Made by a program: the position numbers and the translations under genes
Notes under the pieces: generated by a model
What the model was told of the DNA's origin: nothing
Database searches by the model: none
The model's input: the letters and a program-made list of their open reading frames with translations, nothing else
Shown: in pieces, positions 52,688 through 64,000 of the stretch
Numbering within the stretch: the first letter of the stretch is position 1
Layout of the letters: the number at the start of each line of letters is the position of its first letter
Source of the DNA: Pegea sp. RAD2-039
Lineage: Eukaryota > Chordata > Thaliacea > Salpida > Salpidae
Length of the DNA: 64,000 nt
NCBI GenBank assembly: GCA_034620365.1
Contig: JAQGEQ010000110.1
Location: 62,001-126,000, forward strand
Reading direction: 5' to 3'

Positions 52688-55600
52688 ATGAGTTCTAATC
52701 AAGTAAAGTTTAAAATCATAGCAGGTATTTCAACATTTTCAAAGCATTGTTAATTATTTATTTCCAAGTTGCTTAGCTTTTTTTCTAAATGACTTTTAGT
52801 ATAATTAAAATGTTAAGATTCTTATGATAATAAATTAATAACTTGATTTAATTAATTATTCTATAAAAATTTTTAATACTTTTTGTGCTTTAGCCTAATA
52901 TAAATATATCAAATTTTAGATTAATGATTTTTTAGATATCTATACTACAACTAAATGGTATTCATTTTTAGAATCACCCAAAGATGTTATTGGAATAGTT
53001 GGGAATATATGTGAGCTTGGTTGTTGGAAACTTGACAAGGCAGTTTTAATGACAAAAAAGTGAATAATTTGTCATTGGCATTTTCATACTTTCATATCTA
53101 GAAATAAATTCTCTTTTTATAGGTTCAAAGATGAATTTTCTCATGAAGTTAATTTATCTAAAGACACAGTTGTTAGATATCGGTATTTCACAGGAAGAAT
53201 TTTTGCAGGGGTAAAACTGTTTGGTTCTTTATCATTTTGAATTAAATTAAACCCAATAACTCAAACTAACTTTATTTTTACATTATTAGTTGAAGAAAGC
53301 ATAATAAACCTTTTAAAATGTTACAATAATTTAATTTATTAATTTTTTCTTATTTTGATCAAACAATTACTGCATCAAAGATAAAATGATTTTATAACAA
53401 AAATTGTTTAACTTCATTTGAAGTGATCATTTGAATAATATTTGAATTATCTTTATTTTTATCATTTATTTTGTATTTTGTTAAAATTTAAGACAATTCA
53501 TACTCTTGTGAAAATACAAATTTCTCATTTATCAGAAAATGTTAGTTGATTCTTGGGAAGCTTCTTCTAACACAAGATCTTTTGTGGTTTCCTCTGAATC
53601 CAAACAACTTAGAGAAGATGGTGTCTATAATGCGCAAGGATCTTCATTTGTGAGTTTTCAAAAACATACTTTTTATAAATTAAACTTTTTTCTATTTTTG
53701 GATTGTTTAAAATGAATTATTAATTTTTGAGTAAGCTTACAAAACTCATCAAAAGTAATTCATCCATTTTGTATTCAGCCAACTACAACAGGATGGTTAT
53801 CTTATCAATCAGAGATGAGAATCTATATCTCATCTTCAGAACAACAACCTTTTTTGAAGCCTTTTAATTGTCAATTTGGGTGTAACAAGTAATTTCAGTT
53901 TGAATATTAAAACGTTTTATACAAAATTGTTTTTTGGGAATTATGTAGAAAGTTTATAAAAACAAACAAGTTTTATTTTTTGAATTGTAGATTATTAATC
54001 AATGTTACATCTGAACCAAGCATCTCATCCAAACTTCTAGAGGTTGATTGGTCAATTTCTCATCAAAACAAATTTGTTTCAGGTATTTAATCATCTCACT
54101 TTCACTTACACATTAATCAATTTTTACAAATTTCTACTAAAATCTCTTTTTTAAACCTGAAATTAATAGATGCAACAAAACCAGTTGAAATTCCTGTTGA
54201 TAGTTCTCGATTGCTAACATATGTATTTGAATACATAGAAGAAGATAGAGAAGTTATCACCGCCTTAAGAGTTAGTTTTTCACATTTTAATTTAGTTATC
54301 ACTAAAAGTATTTAAAATAGAATTCACATCGCTACTTACTGTGATAGCTGCTTCATATTTACATCTAAAAACTGATTCTTATTGATTTTTACTTTTTCAA
54401 CTGTTCATCTGAACACCTGATCAGCGTCTGCATGCATCTAAAACAAGATGTTTAAAACCCATCACATCTGGCTTGTGGTTACTCATTCCTTTTGTTTCAG
54501 TTTTATAATGAAGATCTTACTTATGCTGGTATTGCTTATATATCGTCTTCTATGTTGCAAAATTCGCGAGGTTTTCTTAAAGTTGTTTTAACTGGACCAA
54601 CATGCCCAGTGGCTTTACTTAATGGTAAATTTATTATGACTTTTTAATTTTTTCAGATCAATATTTTAAACAAAACTCGAACCCCAAATAGAAAATAGTT
54701 TTTTTTTTTTCAGAAAGTTTAAGAAAAACAAAAATTAGAAAAAACTTTTAGTTCGATGAATTAAATTGTTTTGTTTATTTTGTTACAATCTAAAGGTCAG
54801 GAAAACTGATTTACAATTTACTGATCCAAAAATTGACCTATTTTTATTTCGATTTTATTTGCGATGCTACTTAGTACCCCAAATAGAACACAGTAGTTAC
54901 CCCAATGTTGGTTGGATTGGTTTAGTGCCTTGATTTGTAAAAGTCCCTCGACCAACAAACCAAGATAAACAAACTTGTCTTAGAAATTCGAGTGGTGGAA
55001 GGTACTGAGGACTTGTATGGTATTATCAGATGCACTTACCAGAATAGTTCCTTAAAAAGTTTCGAAATAGAAATTGTTTAATTATTTTTATCTCCAACTT
55101 TTGTAATGACATTTGTACTTAAATTTTATGATTTAATTGTATTTCTACAAAATACCTTTTTAATCGTTTTGATGAACTTTTTTTTAGTCGGCTACTCAGT
55201 AATTCATCCTTTTAATAAAGTTGAGATGTTGATGAAGACTTCAATGAATATTTGGAAGAGAGAAACGATGTTATTGGTTGGTCATAGAGGCTGTGGAAAT
55301 TCATTTACATCTCACAAGCAAGTTGTCATCAATCATATTTCAACTGACATCTAATTGAAACTTACCAATCAACAGTTGAATTTTGCTTACTAAAAACTTT
55401 TCTATTTTGCAAACTAAACAGTTCTTCTTCTCTTTCGTTTTTATCTCTAATCTTTTGTCTGATTATTTTATTAAATTTTTAATGAATTTTTTTGATAGTT
55501 ATTTTGCAATTAGATTTAAAATCGCAAATTTTTTTGCAGATTATCAAATGTTCGTGAAAATAGCTTGATGAGTTTTAATATGGTTTCTAACAAGGTAAAA

Positions 55601-56799
55601 ATCACTTTCTGCAAATTTCAAACTTGCTAAATATACATTTTTCAAAGCCTGGAGCATTTATTGAGTTTGATGTACATCTAAGCAAGGATAAAGTCCCAGT
55701 TGTATATCATGATCTAACAGTATGTCTGGAGACCTGTAGTGTGAGTCTTCAGTTGATCTGTTGATGAAGAGTGTAAGTAGATCTCTTATAGGTCAGTGGG
55801 AAAGGAGTTCTAACTGAAGTTCCTGTTTGTGGTTTATATGCTTCAAGTTTGAAAGTTTTGAAGACAAGACATCGAAGTCGTAAACATTCAGTTTTGAAAC
55901 TCGGTGAGATGAAAGTAGTTGAAGCAAGCTCATTTGCAAATCGGATTTCTAAATAGATTTCGATGAGGATGATTATGAAGTGAACCCTCCCTTTCCCACT
56001 CTAGTCGAAGTTTTTGATCAAATACCGGTTCAAACCGGTTTTAATATCGAACTGAAATATCCTTGTATCGATATTGTGAGTTAATCAAGATGTCTTGTAG
56101 CAAATATTCAACAAATATTCAACAGAATGGACATCATGAAGATCATTTGAGAGATTATATTGATGCAAATGAATTCCTTGATTCGATTCTAGAAGTAGTC
56201 TTTAGTAAAAGTCAAGATCGTGAAGTCATCTTCTCATCTTTTAACGTCGATATCTGCATCATGTAAGCTACTCATCATTTGATCTTCAAGACATAACTCA
56301 GATGATTCTCAGGGTGAGGAGGAAGCAGAATAGGTACCCGGTGCTGCTACTTACAAACGGGGACACAAACTTCTACACCCCAATACAGGACTTGCGTGCG
56401 AGAAGCAACAAAATGGCGTTAGGTTCGTGCAAACTCGTCTGATAGTTTGTTGATTTATTGATTGTAGCTACTTCAATTGCTGAGGACTTTCTGGGGATCG
56501 ACTCTTTAGAACAAGACATTTACGTGAATAGCGATATCGTGAAAGAGGTGCACAGTTGCGGGAAAGTAATTGCGTTTTATGGGGATAATGTTGCTGATAA
56601 TCTAGAGACGTTTGAAGAATTGGGTGTTGATATCGCGATATATGATCGGTAAAACGTCACTTTTGTCATCAATGGAAAGTTTATTTCGAATATTTAATAT
56701 AGAATTCACACAAACGAATACAAGCCGATGAAGAAACGAACAATTAGTAGCCAGGAGGCGACTGCTGAAGATGAAGCTTCACCAAGTGGCAGCGAATGA
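52688..56799 (+). CDS. GPCPD1: Glycerophosphocholine phosphodiesterase GPCPD1
   Basis: Seventeen exons: 52688-52724, 52972-53059, 53123-53210, 53536-53649, 53779-53888, 53991-54082, 54170-54270, 54501-54624, 55188-55317, 55540-55594, 55648-55740, 55792-55903, 55957-56075, 56126-56262, 56313-56422, 56468-56648 and 56703-56799. The enzyme hydrolyses glycerophosphocholine to choline and glycerol-3-phosphate. The first exons encode a CBM20 starch-binding-type domain (IVGNICELGCWKLDKA, then RYRYFTGRIF). The GDPD catalytic domain starts with LLVGHRGCGNS and continues with EFDVHLSKDKVPVVYHDLT, GFNIELKYP and FSSFNVDIC, covering the HR, ExD and catalytic His motifs. Intron 9 (55318-55539) appears to use a GC donor (CAA|gcaagt). 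The stop is 8 nt from the stop of the convergent ATP6V1D. AATAAA lies at 56815, inside the other gene's last exon. Confidence 0.92.
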
Positions 56800-56807
56800 A
56801 AGAAATC

Positions 56808-57972
56808 TCAAAACAATAAATCTCGTTCTTCTTCATTAATAAACAAATCTCTCATCTCATGATCTAACTTCTGGAGGTTCAAATCATCCATCTTATTATT
56901 ATATTCTTCGCGTCTTTTTTCTTCCGCCTTTCGCATGATTTCTTTCTTCTTTTGAACCTTTTTAAGTCGATAAAAATCTTCTCTTTCGCGTTCATCCAGC
57001 TCAGTTTTGATGTAGCCGATTGTTCCTTCGATTCTTGGTATGATCACTACAAGAAAAGATCATTAATTAGATGAAAAGACATCAACTGATCTCACCATGT
57101 TCGATTGCATTCACTCTTCTGTTTGTTACTTTTATCACTTCATCCAAAGTAATAAAAGAAGTCTGAATGTTTGAAATTGATTAATTTGATTCGATATATT
57201 TTCGACGAATCATCAACAAACCTGCAAAGAAGCTAATTCGACGAGAAGTTGAATAGCTTTTGAGTAATTCTTCTTCAAACGAGCCAACTGTTCTCCACCT
57301 CTTGCTAAACCAGTCAACTCATAACTATCAGTTCCATCCTAAAACAGATTCACAGATTAAACTTGAAACCTCAAACTTAATACTTTACCTCATAGTTCTC
57401 AAACACGGGGAGTTTAACTCCAGCTACGTTGTCCTTCTTAGTTCGAACCTTCACTTGAGCCTTAGTTACATTTTGAAGAACAACTGGCCCAAAATCTCCT
57501 GCAGAAAACTTGGCTTCAGCCAATGAGAAGGAAGCCTCTTTCATGAGTTCACCCATTTGTAGCTTCGCCTATACATCAATATACATTTTGCTATCACTTT
57601 TCAGATATATCAACAAATTAGTTATGGAACTAACTTCAATAATCTTTTTAAGAATGGCATGAAAACGAATTTTCAGGGCATCAGCTTTCTTTTTCAGCAA
57701 GCTGTACCCTTTGTTGGCCCCCTTCAATTTGGCCTTCATAATCGTCAGATTCCTTTAAAAAAATTAAAAAAATCATTTCAAAAATGCTGCAGAGTAAAAA
57801 ATAGTTGAGTCCTGATCATTGAAAAGATGAAGACTTTATTAAATTTGAAGTGAAAAATCATTGTTTTATTTTATGTTAAAAATAATCAATTTGGGGTTTT
57901 TATGTCAAACTAAATTGTGAATGAAACCTACATTCTGGAAGGGAAAACATCAAGGCGATCGCGTTGTGACAT
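56808..57972 (-). CDS. ATP6V1D: V-type proton ATPase subunit D
   Basis: Six exons on the minus strand, starting at 57972 ([14 protein letters not shown]); the first three are 57932-57972, 57635-57752 and 57389-57568. Subunit D is the central-stalk rotor subunit of the V1 sector and couples ATP hydrolysis to proton pumping in endomembrane organelles. Family segments in order are [43 protein letters not shown]-like [22 protein letters not shown], and the C-terminal coiled coil [20 protein letters not shown] then [14 protein letters not shown]. The protein ends DLLF. An acceptor-like 'ttattccag' ends 33 nt before the ATG. The 3' end must run into GPCPD1, since only 8 nt separate the stops. Confidence 0.94.
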
Positions 57973-59354
57973 TTTGTTTGTTGTTATGACAAATTACTTA
58001 ATATTCTGGAATAAAGAAACCTGGAAAGAGTAAAGTTCAGTTGATATATTTATTATATATCATTTCAACTTTTTATAAAATAGACTTTCTTGATATACAT
58101 AAAATAAACAGATAATAACTTTATTTCAAATTCTACCTTACAATAATAAATTACATATAAAATGATAGTGGCTTTTATCAGAAAAGTAATATAAAAATAT
58201 TTTCTTTCAATTAAAAATAAACTTTATTTTTGAAATAAAATCTCAAGTTTACTAAAATATATTTTCATTAAGACTATTTAAATAATAATAAATATAATAT
58301 TATCTAAACACAAGTAAACATAAATTACAGATATAATACTATTATATCATTATTATGATATATTATTAGATATAAACTAATAATTCAAAACAATCCAACA
58401 ATAATATCAAACATATTGTACATAAACTACTTATCTTATAAACTTCAAAAAACTTAAAGAAAAAAATAAATTTTTATTTCTGAGTGCCTACCAGTAAGTA
58501 GTAATTAAAAGAATGATATCTAATTAAAGATTTACATTAGATATAAAACATTTATGATCTTGATGTGATTCATGAGTGATGAAGTGATGAAGTAAGATAT
58601 GACATAAAAATGACCAAAAGTCACTTATCTACAATTCAAGTAAACATTTTATCAGTTCATCAATTTACAATCAATAAAAAAGTTATGAAAATTTTAACTT
58701 GGATTTATAAACTAATTATAATTGAAAAAATTGCTCATTACAAAAATAAGTAAAAAAAAAACTGATAATAAATCATAAAAGCAAAAATAAACATTGTAAG
58801 CTCAGTTTATAATACCAATTTAAGAAAGTTTTACTAATTAATGATATAACTCTTGTTGATTTATAAAAACTATCAAATATGATACTGAATTACAAAGATG
58901 AAACAAAGTTTTTAAGTAATGACTAAACTGATTAGTTTCTATCATGTAATAATTTTTGAGTAAACAAAACAAAATTTAAAACTTTAAACTGAATAATTTA
59001 ATTTCTAAACAAAGTCACAAAGTCATAGGACAAAATCGACGAAACATGAAAATGTACACAGAAAGAGCTTTGTCAGTAAAATAGTCATATTAAAAAAATT
59101 GACGAATTTGTTTATTGCATAATGTTGTCAATTTAATAATCATTAATAAAGATGAAAGTTACTTCAAAAACATATCGGGTCGTAATATTTTAACTTTTAT
59201 TAATTTTATATATTTGTTATAAATAATTTGTTTTTAATAAAAATATGTCTACCAGCTGATATGTGAAAATCTGGTCAAATATATATAAATATTCATATTA
59301 GTACGAAGATTAACGTATTCTAAGCTTAAGGTTAAATATTTATTTACAACAATA
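57973..59354. other. AT-rich intergenic stretch
   Basis: Upstream region of ATP6V1D, with long AT-rich sequence and no supported gene or RNA. Confidence 0.5.
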
Positions 59355-61440
59355 AACGTGAAAGAGGGTGCCTCTCGCCAACACACATTCTCACAAATGA
59401 TAACTTATATATATGATTAGGTTGAAAATATAGAAAGAAAAAGATGCAGCACATAGCATTTCAGTAGGCCTCAAAGTATATAACAGTGAGCAATTGCATA
59501 GAATGTTAATAATATAAAAAATGAAAAAATCACAGTTTAGAAATGACAATATTGGCAATATTATAACGGTTCAACTTCTGCTTGAACAACGCTAGTGACT
59601 TCGACATGGCAATGTCTGATGGCAGCTGATTCCATGTATTAATTATGCGGTATGAGAAAAAATTTACTCTGATTAATGTACCCGGTGATATGAGCTTATT
59701 AAGATGTAATGTGTGTCGTCTGAGTTGATATAACTTAAGGGAAGGACTAATTGAAAAGAAAGCATCGAAATAAGGTCAACTAAATTGTGGATAATTTTGA
59801 AAATAAGAGTTAAGTCATATTTAATCCGTCGGATTTCCAAAGTATCTAAATTGAAGAAGCTGAGACAAAGTTTATAACTATTGTAATTAATATTAAGTTT
59901 CTTGTAAACTAATCTCGTAAATGTTGCCTGAACAGATTGGATTTTTTTGATATCACTAACTTGATATGGCATCCATGTACTAACATTGTATTCAAGAATC
60001 GGACGTACGTATAATTTGAAGAGATCGATAAATAAGTATGGATCCTTAGAATTAAAGGTATAAATAATAATGTAAACACAAGATGATTGACTTTGCAAAG
60101 ATTTTGGAAACATAAATGTGAAAGCCATTTAAAGTCAGATGATAGAGTAATGCCAAGGTTTAAGACCCTATATATTCGTGAAATAATAAATCCATTGATC
60201 TCACACTGCTTTCCACAATCCGAACTTCCGGGGCATCTAATCGGGGATAGTTTGTTTAATTGCTTCCTGATCTTGCCAGACTACCAAAGATAAAATGAGA
60301 AGATTGCAAATGAATAGATGAATATGATACCAGCTCGGCTGAAAGACTTCGAATATGATAAGAATGATTCAAAAAGGAAGAAGACACAGTTTAAAAAAAT
60401 TCAGTTGAATAAAAATTCAGTTGAATAACCTTTATAAGGAACATTAGTTTAAGGAGTTTTCAGCTGGTTTACCGTAGAAAACTGTAAGTTCAGACTTTGT
60501 GAGATGGGTTCTGAGCTGCCAACTCATAGACCAGTTTTCTATAGTGTGTAGTGCAGTTTGAAGTTCTGAAAGATTACAAGATAATAGCTGGATGTCATCC
60601 GCATACACATACACACGAGAAGGGGACCCAGAATGGAACCTTGAGGAGCACCACTGGTGATTTAGATAGAAGAAGATAATGATATTTCAACACAAGTTTG
60701 TTGAATTCTACCTGATAAGTAATCTTCAATACACTTTAGGATAAAGCTGTTGATTTTTAATTTTTGTAAAACATTAACGAGTTTGTTGTGTGAGACAGAA
60801 TCAAGGTAGTAGAGGAAATAGTTTTCTTGAAAACAAAGCTGGGATCTGATCAGAGGTGTTGGAAACTGATAATTTTAGAGAAGAAATGGCCTTAGTTACC
60901 ATATCAACCAATATATCAAGATCTATTATTTCAGAAATATTTCTGAAAATGTCAGAGTAGAAAAGAGAAGTATTGCCATCATCTGTTATAAAAATGCTAT
61001 TAAATTGATTGTTTCCATCACAAGCTGGTTGCTGTTATCAAGTAAGGGAGGTATTTGAGATCTCACCCTAAGCTTGTGATTTATGAAGACAAAAAACGTT
61101 TTATTGCTAGGTGAAGATAAGACTGCACTCTCTCTTCCTAAATAGAAATTAGAAATATATATCTTGTAAACTATATTTGGCTAAATGTGTTTTTTTGTAG
61201 ACTCAATTCACTCTTTAATGTTGTTAGTAAACCGTGAGTAAATAGTATTGATTTTTACGGTAGAGTTGAAAACATAAATTCAGTTAGCAACTGATAGAAA
61301 CTTGTTAATACCATCATATTTCCCATGATAGAAGTTTCGTTTGCTTGGAGTTTTAACGTTCATGGAAAAGTTTGATGAAGCTTGAATACAATCATGTTGA
61401 GATCGCATGTTAGAGTGAATAATTTACTTTAAAAAGTATG
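59355..61440 (-). mobile_element. LINE copy 3 (CR1/Jockey-like), broken
   Basis: On the minus strand, in order from high to low coordinates: the linker also seen in copies 1 and 2 (about 61380-60910), then reverse transcriptase motif SGAPQGSILGPLL (near 60640). The catalytic YVYADDIQLL follows (YADD = complement of 60594-60605), and then the thumb/C-terminal part KLYVRPILEYNVSTW and MPYQVSDIKKIQSVQATFTR (about 60040-59900). The sequence between the GAPQGS and YADD motifs is shortened and the frame shifts, so the copy is dead. The 3' end near 59355-59395 (complement reads GAGAATGTGTGTTGGCGAGA then GGCACCCTC) matches the tail of SINE 1. Confidence 0.8.
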
Positions 61441-62380
61441 TCTTACACTTGAGTTTAATCAGCGAATTGAACTTATTTAGAGAAGATAATTTTTTAATGT
61501 TTTTTATGATATACTAATATTTAATCAGTTTGAGTCCGGCCAATTTCCCCAATATACCTTATTTTATGTTTGTTGTGCTCTTTAGCGCCTCCGTAAAATC
61601 TTGTAATATTTCTATTAGCGTCCTAAGATACAATTATCGAATAAAAAAAACTTTGAACTCAGTGTTAATTTTTATGACAATCAATAAAATTAGAAAAGTT
61701 TTATTATGTTCACATATAAGATTTTTTAAAAACATTCATTATTTTAGCCTGTTATCATTTATTTGATTGTTGATCTTAAGTTTGTTTTTATAATTGTTAT
61801 AGTTAGTTTTACTTTTGTTATCAATTAATTTCCATGGTTAAAAAATAATGTAGAAATTAGTTTCAAAAACTCTAATTCTAATTCTAACTTTAACTTTTTA
61901 TCTTTTATTTATGAGAGGTTAGTCATATTTTAGAAGAAAAACTTCTGATATAAATTAGTGATTTTAAAACTTTATTCAGAGACACTCTAGCAGACAAAAA
62001 ATAAAGATATTATGATAATTAGTTTATTCCATTTCAATGTGTCTTCCTCATGTATTTTCTTCGCATTTCTATGCTTTGTTTTTTTAACATATTCACTCAG
62101 AGCATATTCCACAAAGGAGTTGGCCCTTACTATAGTCTCCATATATTTTTCTGTGATTAAAATGGTTGTACCTTTATGTTGTCATGTGTTTGAAACCTTG
62201 AATAAAAAAAATACAAAGTTTTTGTTCATTTATATTCAAATATTTTTATAATTAATATAAAATTATAATACTGTAATGAATAAATGTTACTTAAACTCGA
62301 ATAATATCAAGTCCTGTGATTTCCATCTTCATATTTTTATCTTGTTACAATTTGTTTAAAAAGATTTAATAAGACTTCAG
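61441..62380. other. Intergenic stretch
   Basis: AT-rich. The 78- and 79-codon plus-strand frames at 61530-61766 and 62012-62251 are hydrophobic and AT-driven, with no recognisable feature. An acceptor-like 'gacttcag' at its end precedes the next gene. Confidence 0.45.
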
Positions 62381-62406
62381 TAACCACTGTCACTGTGAAC
62401 CATAAA

Positions 62407-63500
62407 ATGTCGATTGAGCATAATGAGGTACATATAAATGGAAGATCAACTCCCAGGTTTAAAAGAGATCGTTCAAGAACAAGTTCCAAGTTAAAATGGA
62501 ATAATGTAAGCAGTACAACTGCTGATCGGTGAGTTGCATTCTAAAGATGATCATTTGAATGATTATGAAAATGTCTTTCAGTAAAAGCACAGGTTTAAAA
62601 GTAGAAGACTATGAGCCTGCTTTTGCTTTAAGGAAGATAGCTCTTCTCTATGAGAAGAATCTTAATGAGGAAGTTGCAGACTTGATTGGAAAGTTGTCTA
62701 TCTCCACTCTGCAACAAATCTATACTCAATTTCCTTTAGATCTTTTCATTGATGGAATTCCTCAAACTCTCGCAATTGTTAATACTTTATATTCTCGACT
62801 TCTATCAAATGTAAGCAATCATCTTCTTGTTCTTCTTTTACATCCATTGATCTTCTAGACACACTTGAATGAAATGAAACAAATTATACCTTTCAAAAGT
62901 CTTCAGTTACAAATCATCAAATTGCATGCACGAAATCTCTCTAAAGGTCTTCCTAAATTGAGAGATTGGGAAAAGATTCTTCAAGATTGCGAGAATCTTC
63001 TCAAGGTTTACATCAAATTTTCAAAAGATCATTTACTCACCTAATTTTATTAGATCATCGCAAAAGTTGATGGTGTAAAGAGCTTGAAGATGCTTCGCAA
63101 GCGACGTTATCGAATCCGGCATTCAATTGACAATTTTGGCGAACATGGAATGACAGAAGTTGAAACCTCTTTGATTGACAATGACGAGGTTCACAGTGAG
63201 CTTCTTCCTCTTCCAATAGCGCTCAGAGTGGAGTTGGATCGAATGATCAGCAACTGCAAGATCACTAGGAGTAAATTGATTAAAACTGCTCCACCTAGTG
63301 ATCGGTTTGGCAGCAAAAATTCTTCAACACCCTTTTCCAAGTTGAGCATATTAGACTCTTATGAACGTAATACTACAGATGTTAGAAGTCATCCAAATTC
63401 AGATCTTCCTTATGAATGTAATCATCAACAGATCCTTAATTTTACTTCACAAAGTATCCAGGTTTTTATCTCTTCAAAATGTTCTTTCTTTTATAAGTAG
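62407..63500 (+). CDS. Unrecognised multi-exon protein, possibly incomplete at 3' end
   Basis: Four exons: 62407-62528, 62582-62810, 62859-63005 and 63054 onward. I do not recognise a family. The first exon is basic (RSTPRFKRDRSRTSSKLKW). Exons 2 and 3 encode a predicted helical repeat-like region (FALRKIALLYEKNLNEEV, LPKLRDWEKILQDCENLL) that may bind another protein. Exon 4 starts with a basic stretch (MLRKRRYRIRHSIDNFG) and becomes Ser/Asn-rich. Reading on, the frame stops at 63498-63500. However, a possible donor at 63462 in phase 0 could send the transcript on past the window. An acceptor-like 'gacttcag' ends 26 nt before the ATG. Confidence 0.7.
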
Positions 63501-64000
63501 ATTTTAAGATTTATTAGAAATCTTTTGAAGCATTTTTAATACAGAAGCTTTCAGAATCTTAATTGATAAAAAGCTCCAATAAATCAACTATTAGTGATTG
63601 GTTATAAATCTAAGCTTTTAACTTCACTTAATTTGAAGCTATTCTATTTATTTTCTTATGTACTTAAATGACAAGTTAATAGTTTGCTTATTTTTCAAAC
63701 AATATATTTTGTTTTATGCTTACTATTATTTTCATTTATGTTTACCAAGTGGTTTATTTATTTATCCAAGATTTTTCAAATCTAACTTTTAGTGAGCTTA
63801 ATATTTCATTTTAATCATTATGCAAACCCTCAAATTATATTATTGGTCTGTTAATCGCAAATTATTGAATTCAATAAGTTTAGTGATAAACTCTATCCTT
63901 TTATCTCTATAAAACTTTAAAAGAATTTTCCAACTCGAATCGTCCTGCTTGTTTTTGAAGGATCGGTTATTCAAGAACAAAGCTTTATTGAATGTTATTG
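63501..64000. other. Right edge, non-coding or intron
   Basis: No frame or RNA is supported. It could be 3' flank or an intron of the preceding gene. Confidence 0.4.

Overview
The window is AT-rich nuclear DNA from a eukaryote, almost certainly an invertebrate animal. Genes are split by GT-AG introns, many of them only 45-70 bp. Recognisable metazoan proteins use the standard code with all three stops (MED25, MAX, U2AF2, TRMT11, MCM6, GPCPD1, V-ATPase subunit D, MUS81, REXO4, sepiapterin reductase). Between them lie decayed CR1/Jockey-like LINEs and tRNA-headed SINEs. I cannot place the species. A splice-acceptor-like tract ending in AG lies about 1-60 nt upstream of the start codon of most genes here, which suggests spliced-leader trans-splicing, as in some flatworms, rotifers, cnidarians and nematodes.

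Layout. 0-1.3 kb: minus-strand LINE remnant. 2.3-9.9 kb: an unrecognised plus-strand gene of about 30 very short exons (27-120 nt), nearly all phase 0 to phase 0 and multiples of three, with whole exon sets duplicated and some exon copies decayed. This micro-exon gene is the most unusual object in the window. 11.1-12.0 kb: single-exon orphan gene on the minus strand. 12.5-15.0 kb: repeats, a LINE and a tRNA-headed SINE. 16.5-20.1 kb: sepiapterin reductase copy a, MUS81, sepiapterin reductase copy b, tightly spaced on one strand. Copy b comes from a recent ~1.05 kb duplication and has lost the catalytic tyrosine. 20.7-21.6 kb: REXO4-like exonuclease. 25.3-27.2 kb: MED25. 27.6-28.5 kb: MAX. 33.6-34.9 kb: TRMT11. 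37.5-40.4 kb: U2AF2. 40.9-44.3 kb: MCM6 (minus). 48.3-50.9 kb: AT-hook protein gene with a 30-bp acidic repeat array whose frame flips five times. 52.7-56.8 kb: GPCPD1, whose stop lies 8 nt from the stop of the convergent ATP6V1D (56.8-58.0 kb, minus). 59.4-61.4 kb: another LINE. 62.4-63.5 kb: unrecognised multi-exon gene.

Most genes are unrelated housekeeping functions (transcription, splicing, replication, tRNA modification, lipid metabolism, proton pumping). The only apparent functional grouping is the SPR-MUS81-SPR cluster, and that looks like a product of tandem duplication. Long stretches at 21.6-25.2, 28.5-33.5 and 44.3-48.2 kb are AT-rich and carry nothing I can identify as coding.
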